64,000 nt of DNA from Thermoleophilaceae bacterium (lineage in GTDB: Bacteria > Actinomycetota > Thermoleophilia > Solirubrobacterales > JACPNS01), in NCBI GenBank assembly GCA_016462645.1, contig JAEMSX010000013.1, forward strand, positions 1-64,000. The letters run 5' to 3'. Made by a program: the position numbers and the translations under genes. Below are positions 8,195-16,116 of the stretch, piece after piece; the first letter of the stretch is position 1, and each line of letters starts with the position of its first letter. The notes under the pieces are model-generated. The model did not search any database and had not been told where the DNA came from. It was given only the letters and a program-made list of their open reading frames with translations.

Positions 8195-9115
8195 TTATCC
8201 CCCGTCGAGCTGGAGCAACTGCTCGGCGGTGACCTGAAGCGTCGTGTGCTCCAGATCGAAGTCCTCTTCGAGCATCTGCTCGATCGCGCGGCGGGCGTCG
8301 TCAACGGCGCACGTCGCATCGACCGTGATGTGCGCCGCAAGCGCCGGGAACCCGGACGTGATCGACCAGATGTGCAGGTCGTGAACCTCGCGCACGCCCT
8401 CGACGCGGGCGATCGCCATGCCGACCTCTTCAACATTGATGCCCTCGGGCGCGCGCTCGAGCAGGACCTCCACCGGTTCGCGGATCAGGCGCCACGAGGA
8501 CAACAGAATCAGCACGGAGATGAGCAGGCCGACGATCGGGTCGAGCACGTTCCAGCCCGTGACCACGATGCCGAGGCCGGCGACGATCACGCCGAGCGAG
8601 CCGAGCGCGTCGGCGACCGAGTGGCGCAGGACGCCCTCAAGGTTGATGTCGCCGCGGTCGCCGCGCACAAGCACCCAGGTGGCGAGCACGTTGCCGATCA
8701 GTCCGAGTCCACCGAAGAGGAACACGCCCATGCCGTCGATGTCCGGTGGGTCGGAGAATCGGCCGAACGCCTCGATCGCGATGTAGATCGAGACGCCGAC
8801 CAGCGCCAGACCGTTGATCAACGCGGCAAGAATCTCGACGCGCCCGAGGCCGAATGTGCCGCGCCCGCTCGCCGGCCGCGCGGCAACCTTCGCTGCAGCG
8901 ATGCCCAGCGCGATCGCCAGGACATCGGAGAGCACGTGACCTGCGTCCGCCAGCAGTGCGAGCGAGCCGGTGATCCACGCGCCGATGATCGCGAACACCA
9001 GCATCGCCACGTTGATCAGCAGCGCCTGGACCATCCGCCGCGTGTTGTCGGCGCGCGAGGCGCCGCCGTGGGCGTGCGCGTGGCCGTGCGAGTGCGCGTG
9101 TGCGGGTCCGTGCAT
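8195..9115 (-). CDS. Cation diffusion facilitator metal exporter (CzcD/ZitB-like)
   Basis: Proton-coupled exporter of Zn2+ or a similar divalent metal. The 306-aa protein has a histidine-rich cytosolic N-terminus (His-x-His repeats, about residues 2-17), about six membrane segments, the metal-site signatures ADAGHVLSD in TM2 and HSVAD in TM5, and a C-terminal cytosolic dimerisation domain containing VHDLHIWSI. The start at 9115 is the ATG directly before the His tract; the open frame upstream has no family resemblance and would overlap the divergent ygfZ promoter. The His tract suggests Zn, Ni or Co rather than Fe, but specificity is inferred. Confidence 0.92.
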   Translation of the reverse strand: MHGPAHAHSHGHAHAHGGASRADNTRRMVQALLINVAMLVFAIIGAWITGSLALLADAGHVLSDVLAIALGIAAAKVAARPASGRGTFGLGRVEILAALINGLALVGVSIYIAIEAFGRFSDPPDIDGMGVFLFGGLGLIGNVLATWVLVRGDRGDINLEGVLRHSVADALGSLGVIVAGLGIVVTGWNVLDPIVGLLISVLILLSSWRLIREPVEVLLERAPEGINVEEVGMAIARVEGVREVHDLHIWSITSGFPALAAHITVDATCAVDDARRAIEQMLEEDFDLEHTTLQVTAEQLLQLDGG

Positions 9116-9173
9116 GCCGTCCAAATTATCGAGCGGGGTCGCCGCCCTTCCACGCAGGTACGATGTTGTTTCG

Positions 9174-10052
9174 ATGAACACCGAACTAACAACCGGGTAC
9201 CTGCGCGCCGAGGACCCCGCCGTCCTGGTGCTGCGCGGAGACGACGCCGGCGAGTTCCTGAACGGCCAGGTCACCAACGATGTCGGGTCGTTGACCGACG
9301 GTGAGTCGCGCTACGCGCTGCTGCTCACGCCCAAGGGCAAGATTCGCGCGGACATGCGGATCGCGCGCGATGGCGACGAGACGATCGTTGTCACCTCCGC
9401 TGCGCACCTGCCCGTGATCCGTCACACGGTCGACACGTTCAGGATCGGATACTTCTTCTCGACGACCGACGCGACGGGCGAGTTCGCCCTGATTCAGCTG
9501 ATCGGACCCGGCGCGCCGGCGGCGCTCGAGGGCCTCACGATTCCGGTGGTCGAACTTGAATCGCCGATGGGCGTGGATCTGCTCGTCGAGGCCGGTGAGT
9601 CCTCGGCGCTGATCGCGCAGCTCGCGGGGCGCGGTCTTGCCCAGTTCACGCCGGAGCAGTACGAGACGGCGCGTGTTGAATACGGCGTGCCGGCGTTCGG
9701 CACCGAGCTGAACGAAGACACCTTCCCCGCCGAGGCCTCGCTCGAGAGTCGCGCCGTCAACTTCGAGAAAGGCTGTTACGTCGGTCAGGAGACCGTCGCG
9801 CGGATGCACTGGAAAGGCAAGCCCAATCGCCACCTGCGAATCCTTCGCTCCGAGCGGCCGCTCACCCCGGGCGCCCCGGTGACGATGGCCGACGGCAAAG
9901 AACTTGGCAATGTCGGCACCGCGACCGTCGCCACGACCGGCGAGCCGATCGCGCTGGCGATCCTGCGCCGCGAGGCAGAGCCCGGAGAAACCGTGATCGC
10001 CGGCGGCATCAGTGCAACGATCGTTGAGGTTCCGGAGCTGACAAATGCCTAG
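9174..10052 (+). CDS. ygfZ: Folate-binding YgfZ / IBA57-like Fe-S maintenance protein
   Basis: GcvT-fold protein that binds tetrahydrofolate and supports repair or assembly of particular iron-sulfur enzymes. The 292-aa sequence carries the diagnostic KGCYVGQE motif (about residue 200), whose cysteine is essential in characterised homologues, preceded by the VPAFGTELNEDTFPAEASLE segment. ATG 9174 is chosen because the family's N-terminus begins shortly after it and a TACGAT hexamer lies nine bases ahead. It is divergent from the cation exporter with 58 bp between starts. FbiC, MoaA and NirB in this window are Fe-S enzymes, but no direct link is shown. Confidence 0.9.
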   Translation: MNTELTTGYLRAEDPAVLVLRGDDAGEFLNGQVTNDVGSLTDGESRYALLLTPKGKIRADMRIARDGDETIVVTSAAHLPVIRHTVDTFRIGYFFSTTDATGEFALIQLIGPGAPAALEGLTIPVVELESPMGVDLLVEAGESSALIAQLAGRGLAQFTPEQYETARVEYGVPAFGTELNEDTFPAEASLESRAVNFEKGCYVGQETVARMHWKGKPNRHLRILRSERPLTPGAPVTMADGKELGNVGTATVATTGEPIALAILRREAEPGETVIAGGISATIVEVPELTNA

Positions 10053-10183
10053 CGCCGAATCACACCGCCGGTCGGATGTGTTTGATCTTGTGTACGCACC
10101 GGCACGTATTCATCTACGTAATGGGTGGTCATCCGTCCATTCGGTAAGTACGCTGTAAGTCAATCCCAGAACGGAGGTCCGAC

Positions 10184-10420
10184 ATGGCAGCAGTCAGCCA
10201 ACAGCCCGCAGGAGCTGAGCTCGACCGACTCGAAGAGTCTGAGGCCAAGGCATGGCGCATTTACTCCAAGAGCCTCGAGGGACTCAACGGAGAGGCCTAC
10301 AACGAGGCCGAGGACCGTTCATGGGAGCGCCTCCAGCGCAAGCTCGGACAGATCGCGTCGCGGCGCGAAGAGCTCGGCGCTTCTGGTCACACCCACAACA
10401 ACACGGGCGGCCAGTCCTGA
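10184..10420 (+). CDS. Small hypothetical protein, 78 aa
   Basis: An acidic, helical protein of unknown function (repeated Glu/Arg/Leu, for example WERLQRKLGQIASRREEL) ending in a Gly/Asn/His-rich tail. It has no membrane segment or cysteine. GGAGG lies about 7 bases before ATG 10184, so translation is well supported. Its stop codon overlaps the apparent start of the downstream cytochrome c, suggesting co-translation. The 131 bases upstream hold only its promoter region. Confidence 0.7.
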   Translation: MAAVSQQPAGAELDRLEESEAKAWRIYSKSLEGLNGEAYNEAEDRSWERLQRKLGQIASRREELGASGHTHNNTGGQS

Positions 10421-10752
10421 AGTCTTTCCGCACAGTCGTGGTCGTTGGCGCTCTCGCAGCGTCAGCGGCTGTGGCTGGATGCGGCAGCAACACTCCCACC
10501 GCGACCGGCGAAAAACCCGGCGACGGCAAAGCGATCTTCACCGATTCCTGTGGTGGTTGCCACACGCTACAAGCCGCCGGAACCAATGGCGGCAGCGGTC
10601 CTGACCTCACGAACATCGGCCTGACAGCGGCCGCTGTCTCCAAGCAGGTCTACAGCGGTGGCGGCGGAATGCCGTCCTTCGACGGTGAGCTCATCGATCA
10701 GCAGATCGCGGCAGTTTCGGCGTTCGTCGCCGAGAACGACGGCTCCAACTAA
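10417..10752 (+). CDS. Lipoprotein mono-heme cytochrome c, probable non-AUG start
   Basis: A short c-type cytochrome with a lipoprotein signal: the N-terminal LKSFRT segment, a hydrophobic stretch, the AAVAGC lipobox, and a CGGCH heme site near residue 47; a GMPSFDGEL segment supplies the likely methionine ligand. No ATG is in frame at a sensible place. CTG 10417 overlaps the upstream TGA stop (CTGA) and gives a signal peptide with two basic residues. GTG 10438 is the alternative but would remove that basic region. It would carry electrons outside the membrane, and the neighbouring heme A synthase fits an aerobic respiratory role. Confidence 0.82.
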   Translation: MKSFRTVVVVGALAASAAVAGCGSNTPTATGEKPGDGKAIFTDSCGGCHTLQAAGTNGGSGPDLTNIGLTAAAVSKQVYSGGGGMPSFDGELIDQQIAAVSAFVAENDGSN

Positions 10753-10778
10753 CTGACCGCCGCCTAAAGTTCCACCCG

Positions 10779-11762
10779 ATGCTTTCCCGCCTGCGCGAGA
10801 AGACCAACGGGTTCACGGTCACCCCCAAGCAGTTCAACGTGATCGCGATCACCGCGGTCACGCTGCTGACGCTGATCATCGCGACCGGTGCCGGCGTGCG
10901 CCTCAGCGACTCCGGGCTCGGATGCGAGAGCTGGCCGACGTGCCGCGCCGGGCAACTCACCGTGCCGACCGACCTCCACTCACTGGTCGAGTTCGGCAAT
11001 CGCATGCTTTCGGGCCTGATCACCTTCGTTGTGCTCGGCGCGGCGATCGCGGCGATGCGGCGACGCCCCCGACGTCGCGATCTTGTTCTGCTTGCCTGGA
11101 CCCTGCCGCTCGGAGCGTTCATCCAGGCCGCACTCGGTGCGATGAGCGTCAAGAGCGACCTCGGCTACGGCTGGGTGATGGCCCACTTCGCCACATCGAT
11201 GGTGATGACGATCTTCGCGATTCTGCTGATCTGGCGCTGCCTGCATGAACCCGGGTCGCGCCCGCGCTCGGCCGATCGCCTCACGGTGTGGTCGATTCGC
11301 GGCCTGCTCGTGCTGACCGCGGCAGCATGGATCAGCGGCATGGGAGCAACCGCGGCCGGACCGCATGCCGGCGGCCACGCCGATCAGACCGTCTCCCCGC
11401 GGTGGGAACCGAAGAGCAGCGGATCGCTCGAATGGGTGGTGCACCGTCACGGCCGCGTCGCCGACCTGCTCGGCATCGTCGCAGTGGGCGTGTGGATCCT
11501 GCTCTGGCGGCGCCGCGCATCGCGCGAGCTGCGCATCAACTCGAGCGTTTTCGTGGTGCTGGTCGGAATCCAGGGACTGATCGGATCAGTCCAATGGAAT
11601 CAGCACCTACCCGCAGAGCTCGTATGGCTGCACGTCGTTTTCGCGACACTCTGTTGGGTTTCGGCGCTGTGGTTCACGTTCACGGCCGGCCGGCTTGAGC
11701 CGAGGTCCGAGCCCGCTCCGGTCGCCGCCGGCTACGACAAGAAGCCGCTGAACGCGTCGTAG
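10779..11762 (+). CDS. ctaA: Heme A synthase (CtaA/Cox15)
   Basis: Membrane enzyme that oxidises heme O to heme A for aa3-type oxidase. The 327-aa protein has about eight hydrophobic segments. Family marks are ATGAGVRLSDSGLGCESWPTC in TM1 and the first periplasmic loop, with its cysteine pair; HSLVEFGNRMLSG before TM2, in the actinobacterial EFGNR form; and VWLHVVFATLCW near the C-terminus with a heme histidine. A TAAAGT hexamer ends eight bases before ATG 10779. Its last 31 bases overlap the 3' end of mntH on the other strand. Confidence 0.92.
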   Translation: MLSRLREKTNGFTVTPKQFNVIAITAVTLLTLIIATGAGVRLSDSGLGCESWPTCRAGQLTVPTDLHSLVEFGNRMLSGLITFVVLGAAIAAMRRRPRRRDLVLLAWTLPLGAFIQAALGAMSVKSDLGYGWVMAHFATSMVMTIFAILLIWRCLHEPGSRPRSADRLTVWSIRGLLVLTAAAWISGMGATAAGPHAGGHADQTVSPRWEPKSSGSLEWVVHRHGRVADLLGIVAVGVWILLWRRRASRELRINSSVFVVLVGIQGLIGSVQWNQHLPAELVWLHVVFATLCWVSALWFTFTAGRLEPRSEPAPVAAGYDKKPLNAS

Positions 11763-13057
11763 AGCAGGTAGATGTTCAGGCTGGAGATGATCGCGGCGAA
11801 GATGCTGACGGTCACCGTCGTGATCGGCCTGTTGACCATGTCGCCCATGATCTTCTTGTCACGGGTGATGATGATCAGCGGGATCAGGGCGAAGGGAATT
11901 CCGAACGAGAGCACGATCTGCGAGTAGACCAGTGCCTCGGTGGTGTTCACGCCGAGCGCCAGGATCAGCAGCGCCGGCGCCATCGTGATCGCGCGACGGA
12001 TGCCGAGTGGGATGCGCCAGCCCATGAACCCCGACATCACGACCTGGCCGGCGTAGGTGCCAACGCTCGATGACGAAAAGCCGGAGGCCATCAGCGCGAC
12101 ACCGAACGCGAGTGCCGCCCCACCGCCGACGAGCGTTCCCAGCTCGCCGTGGATGTTGATCAGATCGTCGATCTGATCGAGGCCGGGAACGTTGAAGAGT
12201 GCTGCCGCAATGCAGAGCATCGAGAGGTTCACGACGCCGGCGATACCGAGGCCGATGAAGCAGTCGAGGCGGTTGTACTTCAGCAAGGTGCGCATCTCGT
12301 GCTTGTTGGTCGGGCGGATGCGGTTCTTCTGCAACGCCGAGTGGAGGTAGACGACGTGCGGCATCACGGTGGCGCCGATGATTCCGACGGCCAGGGCGAG
12401 CGCCTCGGTTGACCCGAGGCTCGGGATGACGCCCTCGGCGATCGCGACGTAGTCCTGATCGCCGGCGGCGAAGAACGTGTAGATGAATCCCAGCGCGATC
12501 AGCGAGAGCAACGCGATGATCGCAAGCTCGAACTTGCGGTAGCCGCGCTCCTCGAGCGCGAGGATGCCGAAAGCGACGACCGCCGTGATCAGGCCCGCCG
12601 GGAACAGCCCGATGCCGAAGATCAGATAGAGGCCGATCGCGGCGCCGACGAACTCGGCGAGGTCTGTCGCCATCGCGACGATCTCCGCCTGGAACCAGAG
12701 AAATCCGTTGGACTTCCTGCCGAAGCGCTCGTGACAGAGCTCGGGCAGGCTGCGGCCGGTGAAGAGTCCGGCCTTCGAGGTCAGGTACTGGACCATGATC
12801 GCCATCAGGTTGGCCATCAGGATCACCCAGACGAGCTGGTAGCCGAACTGTGCGCCGGCGGCGAAGTTCGTGGCGAAGTTGCCCGGGTCGACGTAGGCGA
12901 CAGAGGCCACGAAGGCCGGGCCGAGGATCGCGATCGTGCCGCGGATGCGCCCCTTCGACAATTTGTCGGAGAGCATGCTGTCCGGGTTGAGAACCGGCGA
13001 ATCCGGCAGGCTCAGCCCGGGCGACTCCGGCTCATATGAAGGCTCCCTCAAGTTCAT
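11732..13057 (-). CDS. mntH: Nramp-family Mn2+/H+ symporter (MntH)
   Basis: Imports Mn2+ (possibly Fe2+) with protons. The 441-aa protein has about eleven membrane helices. The TM1 metal-site motif DPGNFATN and the TM6 motif MPHVVYLHSAL are both intact, giving the Asp, Asn and Met ligands typical of the family. The N-terminus is a 40-residue acidic cytosolic segment. It is divergent from a DtxR-type regulator, with 46-70 bp between starts and an inverted repeat in that gap. That arrangement is the classic MntR-MntH pair, so repression by Mn2+-loaded MntR is likely. Confidence 0.94.
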   Translation of the reverse strand: MNLREPSYEPESPGLSLPDSPVLNPDSMLSDKLSKGRIRGTIAILGPAFVASVAYVDPGNFATNFAAGAQFGYQLVWVILMANLMAIMVQYLTSKAGLFTGRSLPELCHERFGRKSNGFLWFQAEIVAMATDLAEFVGAAIGLYLIFGIGLFPAGLITAVVAFGILALEERGYRKFELAIIALLSLIALGFIYTFFAAGDQDYVAIAEGVIPSLGSTEALALAVGIIGATVMPHVVYLHSALQKNRIRPTNKHEMRTLLKYNRLDCFIGLGIAGVVNLSMLCIAAALFNVPGLDQIDDLINIHGELGTLVGGGAALAFGVALMASGFSSSSVGTYAGQVVMSGFMGWRIPLGIRRAITMAPALLILALGVNTTEALVYSQIVLSFGIPFALIPLIIITRDKKIMGDMVNRPITTVTVSIFAAIISSLNIYLLYDAFSGFLS

Positions 13058-13083
13058 AGTCGTAACTAACGTAACACAAAAGT

Positions 13084-13095
13084 TTGGCTTGCCAA
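13084..13095. promoter_or_regulatory. Candidate MntR operator
   Basis: Perfect inverted repeat TTGGC-TT-GCCAA between the divergent mntH and mntR starts. It resembles the cores bound by DtxR/IdeR/MntR regulators and could control both genes. Confidence 0.6.
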
Positions 13096-13115
13096 GAAAT
13101 TAGTTGATGCGGGTG

Positions 13116-13121
13116 TATGAT
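13116..13121 (+). promoter_or_regulatory. Leaderless -10 element for mntR
   Basis: TATGAT ends six bases before GTG 13128, placing the transcription start on the start codon. It supports the shorter start for the regulator over ATG 13107. Confidence 0.5.
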
Positions 13122-13127
13122 GATTTT

Positions 13128-13802
13128 GTGTCTCCCGGTATCCAGCACCGTTCTCCGGCTGTGGAGGACTATTTGAAGGCGATCTACTCGCTGACGGTCG
13201 TGAACGAGACCGCCTCCACGAACGACCTCGCCGCACGCCTTGGCGTTTCCACCGGGTCCGTCTCGGCGATGATCGGGAAGCTCGCTGAGGAGGGGTTGGT
13301 CACGCACGAGCCCTACCGCGGCGCAGGGCTGACCGACGAGGGCCGCGACATCGCCCTTCGCGTCGTCCGCCGCCACCGACTGATCGAGCTCTTCCTCGCC
13401 AGGTCCCTGGACATGCCTTGGGAAGACCTCCACGACGAGGCCGAGATTCTCGAGCACGCGATGTCCGATCGCTTGATCGACCTGATCGCCGAGAAGCTCG
13501 GCGACCCGCAGTTCGACCCGCACGGCGACCCCATCCCCTCACGTGACCTGACGATCGAATCGCGGCCGACGATCAGCCTCGCTGCGCTCGAGCCTGGGTC
13601 TGAGGGGATCTTCGTGCGCGTGTCCGACTCCAATCCCGACATGCTGCGCTTCCTGACCGCGCAGGGCATCGGCATCGGCGATCGCGTCGAGATGGTCGGC
13701 CAGCAGCCGTTCGACGGTCCGTCGATCGTGCGGATCGCGGGAGCCGAGCATTCGCTGGGCCTCACCCTCGCCCGCGCGATGCGCGTCTCCGAGCAGAACT
13801 GA
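13128..13802 (+). CDS. mntR: DtxR-family Mn/Fe-dependent transcriptional regulator (MntR/IdeR-like)
   Basis: Metal-sensing repressor. The winged helix is at the N-terminus (VEDYLKAIYSL, then TNDLAARLGVSTGSVSAMIGKL as the recognition helix), followed by the dimerisation and metal-binding domain (HRLIELFLARSL, then HDEAEILEHAMSD with family metal ligands) and a C-terminal SH3-like FeoA domain (about residues 145-224). At 224 aa it has the three-domain IdeR/DtxR architecture, longer than the minimal B. subtilis MntR. Start choice is GTG 13128 on promoter and family evidence; ATG 13107 or TTG 13104 would add 7-8 residues. Divergence from mntH makes manganese the most likely signal, although iron is possible. 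Confidence 0.92.
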   Translation: MSPGIQHRSPAVEDYLKAIYSLTVVNETASTNDLAARLGVSTGSVSAMIGKLAEEGLVTHEPYRGAGLTDEGRDIALRVVRRHRLIELFLARSLDMPWEDLHDEAEILEHAMSDRLIDLIAEKLGDPQFDPHGDPIPSRDLTIESRPTISLAALEPGSEGIFVRVSDSNPDMLRFLTAQGIGIGDRVEMVGQQPFDGPSIVRIAGAEHSLGLTLARAMRVSEQN

Positions 13803-13824
13803 CCCACCACCGCCCTACTGCCTT

Positions 13825-13845
13825 TTGCATGCCTCTGGCATGCAA
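13825..13845. repeat. Phased palindrome, copy 1
   Basis: Arms TTGCATGCC and GGCATGCAA around the triplet TCT, a perfect 9-bp inverted repeat. It is the first of three related palindromes placed exactly 63 bp apart between mntR and the lipoprotein gene. Confidence 0.85.
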
Positions 13846-13885
13846 GCGAGTGGCACCGGCACAAGCGTGATTCACAAGCCATTCT

Positions 13886-13910
13886 CATTGCATGCCTCCG
13901 GCATGCAATG
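13886..13910. repeat. Phased palindrome, copy 2
   Basis: The same palindrome with loop TCC and arms extended to 11 bp (CATTGCATGCC and its complement). The TTGC element begins 63 bp after that of copy 1. Confidence 0.85.
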
Positions 13911-13950
13911 GAAAACGCTTGAAACCGGGCCTAAATCACGCGCGCCAGCG

Positions 13951-13971
13951 TTGCTTGCCTGAGGCATGCAA
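13951..13971. repeat. Phased palindrome, copy 3 (degenerate)
   Basis: The same element with loop TGA and one mismatch in the left arm (TTGCTTGCC). It begins exactly 63 bp after copy 2 and ends 24 bases before the stop codon of the facing lipoprotein gene. Confidence 0.8.
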
Positions 13972-13994
13972 TGCGTGGCGGCGGTGGGCGGTGG

Positions 13995-14399
13995 CTACGG
14001 CTGGTTGAGATCCTGCTGCGCGGACTTGCGCTGCGGGCCGACGTCGACGATCACGGCGTCAGCCGCGGCCTTGTCAGCAGAGACCGAGAGTTCGCCGGGA
14101 GCGACGGTCTGCTTGAAGTTGAAGGTCTGGCCGCTGCCGATCTCGACCTCGCGGTCGAACTGCTCGCTCGAGAAGAGGACCTTCTGCGTCACCCCGGTCT
14201 GGTTCGTGGTCACGAATCGGGTCGGACCGGCACCGAACGGGTTGGGCGAGAGCGCAATCGAATCCTCGCCGACGATCACCGAGATGCTCAGCGTCGCCGG
14301 GGGCTTCGGGTCGTTCGGGTAGCTCTCGTTGCCGGCGCAGCCGGATACCGCCAGCACTGCGGCCAGCACGACGATCGCGCCCGCGATTGATTTGCGCAT
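13995..14399 (-). CDS. Hypothetical lipoprotein
   Basis: A 134-aa secreted lipoprotein of unknown family. The N-terminus is a signal peptide (MRKS, a hydrophobic run, then LAVSGC with the lipid-accepting Cys at about residue 21). The rest is a beta-rich domain with segments such as TLSISVIVGEDSIALSPNPFGAGPTRFVTTNQTGV and a C-terminal valine-rich strand, resembling a cupredoxin-like or Ig-like fold without copper ligands. The open frame continues far upstream, but that part is antisense to ccr; ATG 14399 has GAGAGGG before it. It stands alone between mntR and ccr. Confidence 0.8.
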   Translation of the reverse strand: MRKSIAGAIVVLAAVLAVSGCAGNESYPNDPKPPATLSISVIVGEDSIALSPNPFGAGPTRFVTTNQTGVTQKVLFSSEQFDREVEIGSGQTFNFKQTVAPGELSVSADKAAADAVIVDVGPQRKSAQQDLNQP

Positions 14400-14504
14400 C
14401 CCTCTCACCGCGCAGAAGGTTACCGCCGCGCGCAGAGCGATACGATTCGCGCCGAGTTTTCCAGTCAGAACCACACCGTCAATCGACACCCCAGAGAAAG
14501 CGCC

Positions 14505-15770
14505 ATGCCTGTACTTGAAGCAACTGACGTAGATCTCAACACACGGCTCGCCGACGACTCCCAGCCGCTCGGCGAACTGCCCACCTCGATGCTCGCGTGG
14601 GTCATCCGCGAGGAGCGCTTCGGCGAGCCCAAGGATGCAATCCAGCTCGAAGAGATCGAGTGCCCCGAGCCGGGCCCGTTCGAGGTCGTCGTCAAGACGA
14701 TGGCCGCCGGCGTCAACTTCAACAACGTGTGGGCTTCGCTCGGCGAGCCTGTCAGCCCCTTCCGCTACCACCCGGAGGACCACCACATCGGTGGTTCTGA
14801 CGCTTCGGGAATTGTCTGGAAGGTCGGCGAGGGCGTGACGCGCTGGAAGCCCGGCGACGAAGTCGTCGTGCACTGCAACCAGGCGAGCTACGAGGACGTC
14901 GAGGTCCACGGATTCGACCCGCTCGCAGCGCCGAGCCAGAAGATCTGGGCCTACGAGACCACCTGGGGCAGCTTTGCGCAGTACTTCAAGGTGCAGGCGC
15001 AGCAGCTCCTGCACAAGCCGAAGAGCCTTTCCTGGGACGAAGCCGCAAGTTACGGCCTCACCTACTTCACCGCGTACCGCATGCTGATGAACCGCGCCGA
15101 GCTTCAGGCCGGGCACAAGGTTCTGATCTGGGGTGCGGCCGGCGGTCTCGGCGTGTTCGCGACGCAGCTGGTCAAGATGGCCGGCGGCAAGAGCGTCGGC
15201 GTCGTCAGCAGCGACGAAAAGGGCGAGCTGATCATGAAGCTCGGCGCCGAGGGCTACATCAACCGCAACGACTACGGATTCGCGCGCAAGGGCGGCGAGA
15301 CTCCGGAGGAAGAGAAGGCGCGCTTCAAGGAGTCACGTCGCTTCGGAAAGGCCGTCGGCGAGATCCTCGGCGGCGAGCCCGACATCGTCTTCGAGCACGT
15401 CGGCAAGTCGACCTTCCCGACGAGCGTCCTCACGGTCAAGCCGTTCGGCAAGGTCGTCATCTGCGGCGCGACCAGCGGCTACAACCTCGATTTTGATGTG
15501 CGCTACCTCTGGATGCGCCAGAAGGAGATCCTCGGCAGCCACTTCGCAAATGCCTGGGAGGCCCACAAGGCCAACCAGCTGATCGAGGACGGCCAGATCA
15601 GCCCGGTGCTGTGGAAGACGATGGGCTTTGAGGACGTACCCAACGCGCACCAGATGCTGCGCGACAATGAACACCTTGGAAAAATTGCGATTCTCGTCGG
15701 AGCGACCGAAGAAGGCCAGGGAATTACGGCCGACGGTCCCCGCGCTATTCGCGCAGAAGTTGGAGGCTGA
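14505..15770 (+). CDS. ccr: Crotonyl-CoA carboxylase/reductase
   Basis: NADPH-dependent reductive carboxylation of crotonyl-CoA to ethylmalonyl-CoA, the key step of the ethylmalonyl-CoA pathway. The 421-aa protein belongs to the zinc-less MDR superfamily. The Rossmann motif GAAGGLGVFATQL is about residue 206, and the Ccr-type segments NFNNVWASLGEP (about residue 71) and GSHFANAWEA (late) carry the Asn and His reported to form the CO2 pocket. Length is normal. Ecm and meaB genes about 6-8 kb downstream support this reading over a plain acrylyl-CoA reductase. A 111-aa gene follows after 4 bp and probably shares its transcript. Confidence 0.93.
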   Translation: MPVLEATDVDLNTRLADDSQPLGELPTSMLAWVIREERFGEPKDAIQLEEIECPEPGPFEVVVKTMAAGVNFNNVWASLGEPVSPFRYHPEDHHIGGSDASGIVWKVGEGVTRWKPGDEVVVHCNQASYEDVEVHGFDPLAAPSQKIWAYETTWGSFAQYFKVQAQQLLHKPKSLSWDEAASYGLTYFTAYRMLMNRAELQAGHKVLIWGAAGGLGVFATQLVKMAGGKSVGVVSSDEKGELIMKLGAEGYINRNDYGFARKGGETPEEEKARFKESRRFGKAVGEILGGEPDIVFEHVGKSTFPTSVLTVKPFGKVVICGATSGYNLDFDVRYLWMRQKEILGSHFANAWEAHKANQLIEDGQISPVLWKTMGFEDVPNAHQMLRDNEHLGKIAILVGATEEGQGITADGPRAIRAEVGG

Positions 15771-15774
15771 TCAG

Positions 15775-16110
15775 ATGGCAAAGGCAGTAGAAGTCGCGTG
15801 GAACCTCACGCCGTTCCGCAGTGACGAGTTCTGCGAAATTCTCAAGCCGTACGCAGAGCGCGTGATCAACTACGGCGCGACCGGCTTCATGATCGTGCGC
15901 CAGGCCGACGACGAGTTGATCGTCAAGCAGTACGCCTGGTTTGAGAAGAAAGAGGACTGGGACCGCTACTGGAACTCCGAGCTGATGCAGGAGTGCCGCG
16001 CGAAGTTGCTCAGCCACTACGCGGTGCCAGTGCTCTACACGTGGCAGGAAGTCGTCACGTTCAACAAGTTCCCCGACGAAGCCGCAGTCCCCGCCGAAGT
16101 AGAGGCCTAG
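15775..16110 (+). CDS. Hypothetical protein coupled to ccr
   Basis: A 111-aa protein of unknown function. The pattern (EVAWNLTPFRSDEFCEILKPYAERVINYGATGFMIVRQADDELIVKQYAWFEKKEDWDRYW, described here in outline only) resembles a small dimeric alpha/beta-barrel domain as in monooxygenase-like or NIPSNAP proteins. No catalytic residues can be named. GGAGG before ATG 15775 lies inside the ccr 3' end, so the two are co-translated. A role in acyl-CoA metabolism is possible only by association. Confidence 0.75.
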   Translation: MAKAVEVAWNLTPFRSDEFCEILKPYAERVINYGATGFMIVRQADDELIVKQYAWFEKKEDWDRYWNSELMQECRAKLLSHYAVPVLYTWQEVVTFNKFPDEAAVPAEVEA

Positions 16111-16116
16111 ATCGCG

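Noticed and set aside
8090-9304. 404-codon forward frame opposite the cation exporter
   Set aside because: Opposite a protein with intact CDF signatures; the translated sequence is an Asp/His/Arg-rich shadow.
13825-13971. CRISPR-like mini-array (21-nt repeats, 42-nt spacers)
   Set aside because: Only three units, loops vary between copies, each repeat is a near-perfect palindrome and no cas genes are nearby.
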